64,000 nt of DNA. It comes from Paralithodes platypus (taxonomy: Eukaryota; Arthropoda; Malacostraca; Decapoda; Lithodidae). A program made the translations under genes and the position numbers. The notes beneath the pieces are model-generated. The model was not told the origin of the DNA. It was given only the letters and a program-made list of their open reading frames with translations, and made no database searches. The DNA lies in contig CM064572.1 in assembly GCA_032716605.1 (NCBI GenBank), positions 41,500,982 to 41,564,981 on the forward strand, in the 5' to 3' direction. Below are positions 43,941-54,850 of the stretch, piece by piece (the first letter of the stretch is position 1; the number at the start of each line of letters is the position of its first letter).

Positions 43941-45646
43941 TGTGACGCCTCCCGGCATTAACAGAATGGTTGCGTGGGGCATTGCAGCTCGCTAGCGCTC
44001 GCCAGGATGGGGGGATGGGCTACAGTTGTCCTAGAATGATCTGATTTATTTTATTAGTGTCGTGTTGCCACAGACAGTCTAGAAATGGTATTTTTTGTGG
44101 TCTGTGACCGCGCCTTATATTTTATATTCGCTATAATATAAATGTTGCTTGTGTGGGAGGCGATCGAGAGAGGGTGAGGGGGTACACCTGGCAGCGGGGT
44201 GAGCTATGACGCGGCTCGCTTGGGCACTGACGGCGTTGGCGGCCGGGTGGTCAACTAGTCCCTTCCCATCGCGGCCGCGTGTTCTTTACCAGCTCAGAGC
44301 TTGCCTGACACGCGTATCGCCTACATCCTTTGCAATTCTGTCCCCCATACTCGCCACTTTGCATACTATTTCTCTCTCTCGACTTCTCCTTTCTCATTCT
44401 CTAATCTTTATTAAACTCAACATCCCTTCTGGTTTCAGCATAGACGTTCACCGTCGGCCAGTCGTATTGTACGCGAAGCTCTCAGATATTTCCATGTATT
44501 AGATTAAGGAGGTATTATGCTTTATTGAGGTTTGGAGAGACGGACTTTTCCGTATGTGTCCTCTCTCGGGAAGGTTGTAGACCGGTATATGTCTCCCTGG
44601 CAAGGTGTTGAGTGATTCTGCTGGGTTATCTAAAGCTAGACTAGGGGTAAGGTTACTGTGTCGTTGTCTCCGATGTGTGCAGTGTTAGCTAAGCCCTGCA
44701 CGACATCGACAGGTACTGTGGGAGCCTAAGTTGTCTTCGGGTGGGTTTACTTTGCGAGCACAGCGCTGTGGTGTGAGAGGGCCATAGCCTATCCCTCACA
44801 ACATAGTGCTGCCTCTTTGTGTTGACTTCTGAGGGATCGCCAGGATAGAACTAGGTACTAGAGACCTAGATTTATCAAGAGAGCATCCCCGTCATATAAC
44901 GTAATCTTCATTATACCACCTTCGGACAACATTAGGCTACGAGCCGCATGCTCACCCATTGTTGCCCTGCCTTGATACCCCAGCTAGACTTTATTAACTG
45001 AGCAGACACTGGTTAGAGATAAGCCCCATTATTATATGTATGCAACATTATTATTCACTGCACTTTTGAGCCGAGGTTGTTGTTGAGTCGCACAACCCTA
45101 GTAGGCTGTTGCGTTGTGTCACGAAGCATTTCTTTAGTTGTCGAGCATTACTACCTTTGCGCAGTCTTTATTATTCGCCTGCCTATTATTACTATATGTC
45201 CTAGTATTTATTGTGACCCGTATTCTGCATTATAATTGTTCAAGATTCTTTACGAACATCTTCCCAGCATCAGACTTATTTCAGAAGTTTCCAGTTGATG
45301 TTGCAGGACTAGCATTGCACTTTCTTTAATACAGGAGTGCCAGTTATTTGAGTATCTACCGTAACGTTAATTAATCACGTTAACTATCTTTTCTTTGTGT
45401 AACCTAATCGAGTAATCTTTTACTGTTTGAGAATAGGCTGTTTCATCGAGCGTCAGCCTAGTGTGTGTGCACCAGTTACCAAGTCATAGGATACCTCGTT
45501 GTCCAGGCACGACTCAGGGCGGTAATGGTGTTTTGTTTTCCAGTGTTTAAGGCAGGGGTTGGATCTAGTGTTACCGTTGTTGCATTTTGCCATTATCTAG
45601 TCCAATGTTGAAGAGCCCTGTGTCTTTGAGAACCTGGATCGTAACA
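43941..45646 (+). repeat. Gypsy B 3' LTR
   Basis: 1706 bp, TGTGACGCC...GTAACA. It lacks the MITE of the 5' LTR and so preserves that MITE's empty site at about 45363-45379. Followed by the ACGG duplication. Confidence 0.93.
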
Positions 45647-46513
45647 ACGGGTCGTGTGCACCCTGCCCTCATGCTTGACTCCCAGCTGTTCCATCCTTGA
45701 CGTGTATAACTGCGCCAGGTCAGCAAGTTTGAAGACCGGAAACATCTCATCATCTATGTGAGGTTCTTCAATAAACACCACCAGCTCTGCGAAAGCAAGT
45801 CCTGCTGTTGCGTGTTCATCGTCTGTACCTTTGCCCGCCATTTCCTTAATATTCCGTGCACGATTGTACAAGTTCAGGAGACAATTTCGGTGGTACTTGG
45901 CCTCCTGTGCAACCATGTCCCCAGCATTCAGTTGCGTCAGGAGGTCCATATCGTCCAGAATCAGTGCGCACGACCTGACACGCGAGTCCAGTTGGAATGT
46001 CGCAGCTTCATGAAGACCAGCACTACCAGGAGCTTCTCCGCAGAAGAAGCATTTCACTTCTTGGTGTTTCGTCTCAGTACATGATGGTCGTGACAGATAT
46101 CGAGTTCGCTTGCGGGCAACCATTTCCTCTTCTTCGTCGGCGCCTATTTTCAGGTGCCTCTTCTCAGCTCTGTCTAACTTGGTCTTGTTATACCTCAGCC
46201 TGCAGGTCTTGTGGTATCGTGCATTGTTGGCGCTCAATGCTGCTTCAACGCCACTGCCTTCATCTAATCGGCTCAACAGAAGAGAGTTGGGGAGCAATCC
46301 AAGCTCATTGAACCTTCTCAGATGTCCAGCGAGAATGCTGTAGCTGCTCCCCTTGTCTTGGCGTGTATTCTGGGATGGACTTGTCAGGGACTCTGGCGTC
46401 GTTTCTTGGCATATGAAGCATAATGACCAGTCTGTCTCTGTTGCTGGCTGGGCGGAGGTAGACGGAGCTGCTTCTGCACCACGAGGCTTAACGAGTTTGA
46501 AGCTCTTCGACAT

Positions 46514-46989
46514 TGTTCTGGAAATGGAAAATTACAAAGTTGTATGAAAGGAGCACTCAGAATCCAAGTGATTTAGGACATGTTCAATTGAGAGATGTTT
46601 GTCATGGTTGTTATGCTAATCTATGAATAATTCAATAAATCGATAATAAGATAAGATTCTAAAAACACATGGGCACCTTTCTTTGTTGTTAAGTGCTACC
46701 CTACATTAGCAACAACACGCAACATAATGTTTGCACAACATTGCAGATTCCAAACAATAATTTTTTCCTGCACATTTACTCAGTACATCTCATTCACCTA
46801 GGGATAAGTCTTCCTCGGCAGCCACATGGCGGCCAGTTTGGAAAATGGCCGCCACGGCCGCCAGGGGGCAGTTGGGCGATGGCTCCACATCTAAATTTGT
46901 TCATAATATATTGGTCTACCTCTGTGCCAAAATTGGTGCTTTTATCAAAAAATGCACAATAGGTTTGAATATCCTAGGTAAACTGCCCC
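46514..46989. other. Upstream flank of the second Academ-like gene
   Basis: No gene seen. A GC-rich hairpin, GGCGGCC ... GGCCGCC, lies at about 46828-46862. If the element had a TIR it should be here; none could be matched to the other side. Confidence 0.4.
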
Positions 46990-47033
46990 ACTTTTCATAA
47001 TCTACTCTCAGATCGCCAGTATGGCTTCCTTAA

Positions 47034-47513
47034 CACCTTACGAGCGGCCTATGCGGTTTATTTATATGTACCGCCCAGCGGGGTGTTTTTAGCCAAAATA
47101 GGGCTGTTTACGTGATCATTTTCATGCCTAAATAAGACCCAGAACGTAAAACAAGTACCTATCCCTGAAAGGGCATAAACAGAGCTTTCGAATGACACCA
47201 TAACGATCCTTAAATGATGGCTAGTTTTCTTGCAATAACCGTGCAACGCGAGTGCAAAAAGCATGTAATTCGGTACTTTCCCCATATAATTCAGTATGTA
47301 GCGAGTGAGAGAGGGAGGAGGGAGCTGAGATTCGTGTCAGTAGGTTCGCCGCGGTGGTCTTGAGCAGTCATACGCTCGCTAGTCTCCTGCCACCACTTGT
47401 CTCTCTCTCTCAGCAACATTACGTGCTGAAATTGCCACTCGACCTATGTCGAGCGCCGCCACATAGTCCAGCTTTATTTAACTCGACTTATGTGGTGAGC
47501 CGCTAATTAAGGG
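47034..47513. mobile_element. TTAA MITE family 1, copy 3
   Basis: 480 bp between TTAA at 47030-47033 and 47514-47517. The empty site is the LINE-1 copy at 1552-3100, where 'atggcttccTTAAgggtcgc' is uninterrupted (about 1810-1830). Same orientation and subfamily as the copy in the Gypsy B LTR. Confidence 0.95.
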
Positions 47514-47992
47514 TTAAGGGGAGCTCTACTGGTGATCTTCTTTCATATCATTCTAACTCTTGGTCATCCTCCTTTCGGGACTTCAGTGAGACCTTTTCTA
47601 TTGCGCTAGACATATCAAAGGCCTTCAATAGAGTCTGGCACAAATCCTTAATTTCTAAACTACCCTCCTTCGGTTTCTATCCATCCATCTGTGCCTTTGT
47701 CTCCAATTTCCTCCCTGCCGTTCCATAGCTGTGGTTGTGGACGGCCATCAATCACTTCCTAATCCTATCAACTCCGGTGTTCCTATCTCCCATTCTCTTT
47801 CTAATTTTCATAAATGATCTCCTCAACTGTACCTCCAGTCCCATCCATTCATACACAGGCGACTCTACTTTACACTACTCAATAAATTTTCCAGCAATTC
47901 CTCAAAAACAAACATAATAAAGCTATACAACACTTATCTTCTGATCTAACTACTATTTCCAATTGGGGCAGAGAAAACCTTGTTGCCTTTAA

Positions 47993-48473
47993 CCCTTCTT
48001 TGGCGGCGCGCAAGTTATTTCGTGTGAAATAAATATGGACTAAGTGGCGGTTCACAACTTATGTCGTGTGCCATTTCCACCACGTAATGTTGCTGAGAGA
48101 GAGAGATGAGTGGTGGGAGGAGCGTAGCAAGCGTATGACTGCTCCAGACCACCGCGGCGGACCTACTGACATGAATCCCACCCTCCTGCACCCTCTCTCA
48201 CTCGCTACACAGGGAATTATGTAAGGAAATTTCCTAACTATAGGGTTTTTGCACTCGTGTTGCTCGATTGTTGCAAGAGAACCAGTGGTCGTACAAGGAT
48301 GGTTCGGGTGTCATTGGAAAGCTCTGTTTACGCCCTTTCAGGGATAGATACTTGTTTTACCCTCTGGGTCTTATTTAGGCATGAAAATGATCACGTAAAC
48401 CACCCTCTTTAGGATAAAAAAAAACCCGCTGGGCGCTACGGTCCCCTAGACCGCCTAGCCCGCCAATAAGGTG
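47993..48473. mobile_element. TTAA MITE family 1, copy 4
   Basis: 481 bp between TTAA at 47989-47992 and 48474-48477. Empty site in LINE-1 at about 2320-2335, 'ccctTTAAtgcttccaaaac'. Ends start CCCTTCTTTGGCGGCGC, the same subfamily as 29487-29965; the rest is more diverged than copies 2, 3 and 5. Confidence 0.95.
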
Positions 48474-49230
48474 TTAATGCTTCCAAAACTCAATTTTTCC
48501 ATCTTACTACCCGTCGGGAACTCCCAGAGGACTATCTCCTATGCTTCAACAATGCAAAAATCAATCCTTCATCTTCTCTCAATATTCTCGGTGTCTCTTT
48601 TTCATCTGTTCTCTCTTGGAAGGACCATATTACCAATCTTGCCAAGGCAGCCTCCCAGAAGCTGGGTGTGCTGAACCACCTCAAGGGGTTCTTTACCCCT
48701 GCACAGGTTCTTGCTCTGTACAAGGGCACAGTGCGTCCTTGTATTGGGTATTGTTCATATGTGCGGGGAGGATCCTCTCACACTGCACTCTTAGACAAAA
48801 GTAGAAAGGCAAGTCTTACGTATCATTATCTCCAGTTCACTTACCAACTCTCTGCAATCTCTCTCTCTTCACCACAATGTAGCATTTCTATCGCTATTCC
48901 TCAGAGCTCTCCCAGTGTATACTACCTCCTCTACGCAGGATACGTAGTACCCGTCTTGCAACACAATCCCACCCTAATCTGTGCAACTCTCCAACCCAAG
49001 AGTGAAACGTTATTCTGTCTTTCTTCTATTCATCAGCTGAGCTCGAGAACTCTCTCCCAGAATCAGTCTTTCCCTCTTCCTATGATTTAAATTGCTTCAA
49101 ACTCCGTGGGTCCAGGCATTTTGGATCGATTATTCCTTGATTTTGGCCCTGTCACTCTTTCAACTCTGGGGGAGGCACTCGATATTGGCAGTTTTTCCTT
49201 TTGACTCCCTCACTCACATAGAACAACAAA

Positions 49231-49491
49231 AGGCAAAACCGAAACGTTTTTCAGAGTCCGACTTACTTGCTACTTATATAAACAAAATAGTCTGACCTAA
49301 AGGGGGAAGTCCATGCCAGCATAGAAAACGAAGATCACCCTACCACACAATATACTTTATAATACAGTATACCCTTTAGTAGTGGGAGCGATGTTTTTCC
49401 ATGATATATAATATACGGGCAATAATTTCTCAAATAAAATTTTAGGTATAGTTTCTATGGAGTTAAAGATTTGTTTTGTTCAGGTACGAAA
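49231..49491. other. Unassigned spacer
   Basis: AT-rich sequence between the LINE-1 end and a MITE. Nothing recognised. Confidence 0.4.
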
Positions 49492-49495
49492 TTAA

Positions 49496-49975
49496 CCCTT
49501 ATTTAGCGGCGAGCAACATAAGTCGAGTTAAATAAAGCTGGACTATGTGGCGGCGCTCGACATAGGTCGAGTGGCAATTTCAGCACGTAATGTGGCTGAG
49601 AGAGAGAGACAAGTGGTGGCAGGAGACTAGCGAGCGTATGACTGCTCCAGACCACCGCGGCGAACCTACTGACACAAATCTCAGCTCCCTCCTCCCTCTC
49701 TCACTCGCTACATACTCAATTATGTACTGAAAGTACCGAATTACCTGCTTTTTGCACTCGCGTTGCACGGTTATTGCAAGAAAACTATCCATCATACAAG
49801 GATCGTTATGGTGTCATTCGAAAGCTCTGTTTATGCCCTTTCAGGGATAGGTACTTGTTTTACGTTCTGGGTCTTATTTAGGCATGAAAATGATCACGTA
49901 AACAGCCCTATTTTGGCTAAAAACACCCCGCTGTGCGGTACACATAAATAAACCGCATAGGCCGCTCGTAAGGTG
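49496..49975. mobile_element. TTAA MITE family 1, copy 5
   Basis: 480 bp between TTAA at 49492-49495 and 49976-49979, in the opposite orientation to copies 2 and 3 and very similar to them. No empty site in the window. A 60-residue chance frame ('MHGYCKKTIHH...') recurs in several copies only because the DNA does. Confidence 0.9.
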
Positions 49976-49979
49976 TTAA

Positions 49980-50388
49980 TAAAATCCTACAATAACTTAG
50001 TAAATTGAGTATAAACCACAATCACCGCGTAAACAGTCCGTAGACTAAGAGAAACACAACACAAGAGCCAGGCGAGCCGAATTTGTATTGTAAGCTGATA
50101 TTCTATTGGTCAATGAACTGCGTGTGGCAACGGTGACGTCACACCAATGTTTGGCATTTTATTGGTTGTTGCGAAACTGCGTGTGACGAGTGACGTCACT
50201 TAGATTTTCGTCTGAAATCGTAGTTTCGGCCATAATGGAATTGAGGATGGGTTGCCCTCTGATCAGTTAAGTTCTTTTGATGTGTGAGGGCACTAGAACA
50301 TCTTTTACACAGTATTATTAACAGAACTTCAACCGTCGATAGCCCGAGGTTAGTCTGAATTATATTTGCTGACCATGAAGCCTCCAAG
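49980..50388. other. Spacer with paired TGACGTCA-containing repeats
   Basis: Two diverged copies of about 50 bases, 'attggt.....gaactgcgtgtg' followed by TGACGTCAC, lie around 50104-50205. No gene. Confidence 0.5.
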
Positions 50389-50770
50389 GTTAGTCTGAAT
50401 TATATGTGCTAACAGCGGGGGGGTGGGGGCGGCAGCCCCCTCTAAGGACACTAGGTTAAGTTTGGTTAGGTTGTCTGGTTAGGTTAATGACAATTTGGTG
50501 TTACTAGGAACCTGCACTAGCTACGTGCTAACAGCTGGGTGTGGGAGCGGCAGCCCCCGCCAAGGATACTAGGTTAAGTTAGGTTAGGTTGTTTGGTTAG
50601 CTTAATGACAATTTGGTGTTACTAGGAGCCTGCACTAGCTACGTGCTATGTGCTAACAGCGGGGGGGTGGGGGCAGCAGCCCCCACTAAGGACACTAGGT
50701 TAAGTTAGGTTAGATTGTTTGTTTAGGTTAATGACAATTTCGTGTTACTAGGAACATGCTCTAGTAGGTA
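50389..50770. repeat. Satellite of about 120-bp units with TTAGGTTAGG
   Basis: Three units starting 'gtgctaacagc(g/t)gggg' at about 50407, 50526 and 50650. Each contains a G-rich and C-rich pair (ggggg...gcagccccc) that can fold, then 'aggttaagttaggttaggtt' and 'aatgacaatttggtgttac'. The TTAGG units resemble the arthropod telomere repeat but are too few and degenerate for a telomere. Confidence 0.8.
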
Positions 50771-50886
50771 AAGGTTCGTCTTGTATCATACACACTGGGT
50801 ACTAGGAACCCAGACTAGCTGGTAGGTATAGGTTAGTCTTGTATCCCATGTACTGGGTATTAGGTACACGTACTATATCTGATAGG

Positions 50887-52730
50887 TGTTACGAACTGGC
50901 ACTCGGGTACACAAGGGCTCTCAATCAGGACTCGAATACGGCTCGCTGCCACAACGGAAACACACGATCCCAACCCCTGAGTACTGCCAGCCGAACAAAA
51001 AACACCAATACCCTCCAGAGTTCAATCTGCTATAACGGGGTATACAAGAACTCGGTACTAGTGTTCAACAACAGATTAATAAAGAGACAGGAATTATCTA
51101 GTCTGGTCAACAATCAAACAATGAAGTAAAAACAACAACACCAAAGAATAGTGTTGGCCGAAGCCGAAGTAATCCACCCTTGACTATGAACTTAAGAAGT
51201 CCACCACCCTCTACTTCGGATCGGCACTATTACGTTACGTTAATTAATAGTCCTTAAGCATCGAGCAAGGAATCTTCTGAAAAAAGTTAGATGCTTCTCG
51301 GATGCTCGTAAGAAGTACGTATCGGATTTTTTAACAGTAATTCAATAAGCAAAAACACTGGCAATTAAATTCTATTAAAGGCTTAAATTGGCATAAGAAT
51401 AATTAAAAGAATATGCAATAGTAAATGGCAAACATTAAAAAGAAGTACTCCGCAAATGCAACGGCAATAGCCTACTCGGATTGTGCTCGTGGGCCACTAA
51501 TCACTAAAGTAGCCAAGCTTGCAACACATGAAATCAATAGTGCATAAACAATATCATACATAAGGAAAGCTTCAATACTATTCTGTATCTACTAATCGAG
51601 TAAAGTCTAGCTGGGGTACTGTGGGCAAAAGGTAGCAGTGACTGAGCAAAAACGGCTTGTAGCCTAGCGAAGTCCTCACGACTGTTTAAAGTATTACGTT
51701 AAAACTAACAAGTGCACTTTGAGAAATCCAGATCCCTTGTATCTGGTTTTCTCCCGGCTCCTTGACAAAGTAAAAACAAACTGTTAATAAAATACAGGGT
51801 GGTTAGGCTCTTGCCCTCACGCACTGTAAATTATTAACTCAACACAGTCAGCCGCGAAGACAACCTAGGCTTCACTGAACCGAAACGAGTATGCAGGTTT
51901 ATCGCTTAACCACTGCATCAAACAACAACTCGTAACACAGAAAAGCCTTACCCCAGTCTAGCATTACCTAGACTAGCAGAAAACAGGAATAATAATAATA
52001 AGACACAGGGAAATGCATATACAAGTGCAACAAACATAAATCAATCCAATTCTAAGTCAACCCTTCCAAAATAGGCTATCTAATAGGCAAGTATCTCGTG
52101 AGAACTCAAGCGATAATACGTTGGCTGACTAGCTCTGCACCAACGGGACCATGGAAGTTAAACAGGGCAGGGAAAAGAGGAGATAAGAATGTAAGGTAGT
52201 AGAGAAAGTTCCCATCAGTCAGAAGAATATATATGCAAGGGAAATGAGAAGTCGCTCTGCCTAATGAGTTCTTATGAAAAAATGGCTAGACTTCCCTTTT
52301 ATACCCGGCCCTCTAGTGAGCCCAACGTGAACTACTAAGGACCGCCCACTGACAACCATTACGTAATTTCTCTCTCTCCTCTGGGATACACAAAGGCTCC
52401 CCTAGCACTGAGGGAGGGAGGAATGTGAGTGAGTTAGGCCCACCTCCCGCCTGGTGCACCCACTGACCCCCAACTGTGGCTGCTTCTCTTCCCATCATCA
52501 CAAATAAGTTTTACACACAATACTTATAACTAATGATATAAAATAGAACTCGTTGACTCAGATGAAAACAAAATACATATTCATAATACTTATAGTACAA
52601 CGGCTCACATGAACTAAGTTAGGAAACTCTACATAGACTACAGCCAAAGTTCCTGCCCTGACGATCCTAGCGAGAGTGGGGCATGACTAGGCGTTCTGTA
52701 CAGCATGCTCACACGTGGACATGCGTCACA
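50887..52730 (-). repeat. Gypsy C 3' LTR
   Basis: 1844 bp. On the minus strand TGTGACGCATG...CGTAACA. It retains about 95 bases (around 51000-51095) that the 5' LTR has lost. TATA box TATAAAAGG on the minus strand at 52295-52303. Confidence 0.93.
52295..52303 (-). promoter_or_regulatory. TATA box of Gypsy C 3' LTR
   Basis: Minus-strand TATAAAAGG in the LTR, a strong TATA match in a GC-rich context. The same box stands in the 5' LTR at 59648-59656, the copy that would drive the element's transcript. Confidence 0.65.
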
Positions 52731-52741
52731 CCTCCCCCAAG

Positions 52742-53125
52742 ATTTTACTCGCTCAACCCTGAGCTAAAATCTGACAAACACAGAACCCCATCAAGCCCCT
52801 CACACCCAGCGACCGCATGGCACTAAAACAAAGCTGAGTTTATCACCAAAACACATCTTATTATTAAAAAAAAAATCACATTTTATAACTCCTCCCAACA
52901 ATAGCAAAAAGACACAATATCATGCTCCCAGAGCGAGCTTACAGCAGCTCAGCCGTTTGATAGTTCGTGGACTACTCAAACTCTATAGGCTATGACAAAC
53001 TTATACGATTACCTATATCAAAAGAAAGAGTTTTTATATGATTTTTATATTTTAATATGTTTTTCCCGGCTGCACTATAAGGGCAGCCTATTTTCCTCCA
53101 CTCAAACCCACACACCTGTGATAGC
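52742..53125 (-). other. Gypsy C 3' untranslated region
   Basis: Between the RNase H stop and the polypurine tract. No coding capacity. Confidence 0.6.
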
Positions 53126-54850
53126 CTACGACTGATCATCCACCCTTGATAAACAATCCGCGATCACATTGTCACATCCAGCAATATGACGGATGTCCAG
53201 GTTATACTCCTGCAACATCAAAAACCACCTGGTCAGTCTCATATTGCGATTGTGAAATTGATTCAGGAATCTCAAAGGGTGATGATCAGTGTAGATAACC
53301 ACGACTGGGCCATAGGCTGGAACATACACCTCGAAGTGCCTGAGCGACAGCACAATCGCCAGTAATTCCTTTTCTATTGTAGAATAGTTCTTTTGTGCAG
53401 CATTGAACTTCTTAGAAAAGAAACTTACTGGGTGTTCCACACCTTCATTGTCTGTCTGTAGCAAGACGGCACCAGCCCCTACACCACTAGCATCTGTTGC
53501 CAGCTGAAAAGGCCTGTTAAAGTCTGGGGCCCTGAGTATCGGGTGAGTACATAGCAAATGTTTCACCAAAGTGAAAGCCTTTTCACACTCAGGTGCCCAC
53601 AAAAACTTTTTGTCTTTAGATAACAAATCTGTGAGAGGTGCCAACACCGTTGAGTAACCTTTTATGAAGCGTCTGTAGTAGCCTATCATACCCAAGAATC
53701 TCATAACCTGCTTCTTGGTTGTTGGGTGCGGAAATTTATTGATAGCCTGTACCTTGTTCTGAGGAGGGCACACCTGTCCCCTTCCCACTACAAACCCAAG
53801 GTACTGCACAGTGGCTTTTACGAAGTCACACTTTGCCAAATTTACTACCAGACCTGCTTCACTAAGTTTCCGGAACAAGGTCTCAAGGTGCTCACAATGG
53901 CTCTCAAAGTCGTCATCATAAATGATTACATCGTCCAAATATACGGTGCAATTCGGAATGTCCTTTACAATTTCATTCATCAGGTTCTGAAACGTTGCTG
54001 GTGCATTCTTAAGTCCGTAAGGCATAACATTGCACCGGTAGGTACTCCCGTCCACAACAAAACCACATACCTCTTTAGCACGCTCGGACAAAGGTACTTG
54101 CCAGTAACCTTTTACTAAATCTACTTTAGACAAAAAACGAGCATTACCAATTTTGTCAACACTATCATCAACCCGAGGAAGAGGATATGGGTTAGTTGGA
54201 GTCAAACCGTTTAACCTACGGAAATCAATACAAAAGCGTACCTTGCCATCTGGCTTAGGCTGCAGTGTTACGGGGGAAGTCCACTTAACTGTGCCTTTCT
54301 CTATCAACCCTCTACCGAGCATATACTCCAACTCATCCCTCAGAGCTGGTAGTTTTATGGGGGGCACACGGTACGGGATTGACTTAAAGGGTATATGGTC
54401 CCCCACGTCAACATCATGCATAGCCTGAATAGTGAGGCCTGGGTGTTCAGCAAATACAGTGGGGTATGAACCGAACAACTGACGGATAGCATCAAACTGC
54501 GGCTCAGGCAAATGAGCTATAGCCTCGTCAGCCCTTAGGCTCGAGTTCCCCGCCCACTGATCCGCTGAAACATGTTGATCCCAGCTATCCTCCTCTGAAG
54601 CTTGACTGCCCCCCTCTCCTTCTCCACCACGGCCGCAACAAGCCAACACAGGGACAGTGAGAGGCTCAGAGGGGCGCCTCACATACTCTTTAATAAGGTT
54701 CACGTGACATAACTGGTTCTTTTTCCTCCTGTCTGGAGTGGCAACAAGGTAATCTAAATCTGAAATTTTTTCTACAATTTTGTAAGGTCCAGTGTACTTC
54801 GCAGAGAGGGGGTTACCAACCAAAGGCAACAAAATTAATACCTCTTGTCC
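53126..54850 (-). pseudogene. Gypsy C pol: integrase C-terminus, RT and RNase H
   Basis: One uninterrupted frame. It enters at the integrase C-terminal domain ('GQEVLILLPLVGNPLSAKY'), then 'FKSIPYRVPPIKL', 'KVRFCIDFRRLNGLT', 'MPYGLKNAPATFQ' and the RT catalytic YLDD at 53930-53941. RNase H follows: 'LATDASGVGAGAVL', 'EKELLAIVLSLRHFEVY', 'IYTDHHPLRFL', 'VIADCLSR'. All catalytic acids of RT and RNase H are present. The part before 'GQEV' does not align with Gypsy B: a deletion and frameshift separate it from the integrase core upstream. Confidence 0.92.

Larger units (their letters stand above)
35649..45646 (+). mobile_element. Gypsy B: Gmr1-like LTR retrotransposon
   Basis: A complete plus-strand Ty3/gypsy element with exact ACGG duplications (35645-35648 and 45647-45650). 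Order: LTR, primer site, gag, protease, integrase, RT, RNase H, polypurine tract, LTR. Integrase before RT is the Gmr1 arrangement. It has two nonsense changes (gag at 38431-38433, integrase at 41211-41213) and two secondary insertions: a TTAA MITE in the 5' LTR and a 229-bp SINE-like insert before the protease. LTR differences outside the MITE are about 19 by eye, that is about 99 % identity. It inserted into the second Academ-like gene. Confidence 0.93.
33851..46513 (-). pseudogene. Second Academ-like gene, internally deleted and split by Gypsy B
   Basis: A diverged relative of the gene at 20248-24794. The N-terminus is at 46513-45651: 'CFICQETTPESL', 'HKTCRLRYNKTKLDRAEKR', 'CFFCGEAPGSAG'. 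Here the frame is open where the first gene has its frameshift. Gypsy B with the duplication ACGG follows. Then 35644-33851 continues in frame ('LKQRLLAHFPNM', 'ARAAQIVRRHIIG', 'CHHCCLPW'), with frameshifts near 35400 and 34700, then 'EHLNPGQTPVV' and 'MAALKTLGDWL'. At about 34060 it jumps from 'CPQFDYW' to the C-terminal 'TDWGW' and the CXC cluster 'CKCQKGCNQKCKCKKAGLEC'. The deletion, about 650 residues, removes the whole nuclease-like part. It is dead, but useful for alignment. Confidence 0.85.
46990..49230 (+). pseudogene. LINE-1 copy holding two MITEs
   Basis: Pieces 46990-47033, 47514-47992 and 48474-49230 join into one jockey-like LINE, collinear with 1785-3095. The RT begins at 'LLSDRQYGFL'; the catalytic motif is YTGD at 47852-47863, so one Asp is lost. 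The start of the 'SGVPQGS' block is deleted near 47785. The C-terminal 'GVLNHLKGFFTPAQVLALYK' follows at 48662. The 3' end 'ctccctcactcacatagaa' is the same as in other copies. Confidence 0.88.

Noticed and set aside
33401..46989. TIRs for the second Academ-like element
   Set aside because: I compared both flanks for inverted repeats and TAGTG-like ends and found no convincing pair.
50400..50770. Telomere or subtelomere
   Set aside because: Only a few degenerate TTAGG words inside larger units, with ordinary transposons on both sides.
52313..52501. Frame 'MMMGREAATVGGQW' present twice
   Set aside because: It lies in both LTRs of Gypsy C, so its conservation is only LTR identity.
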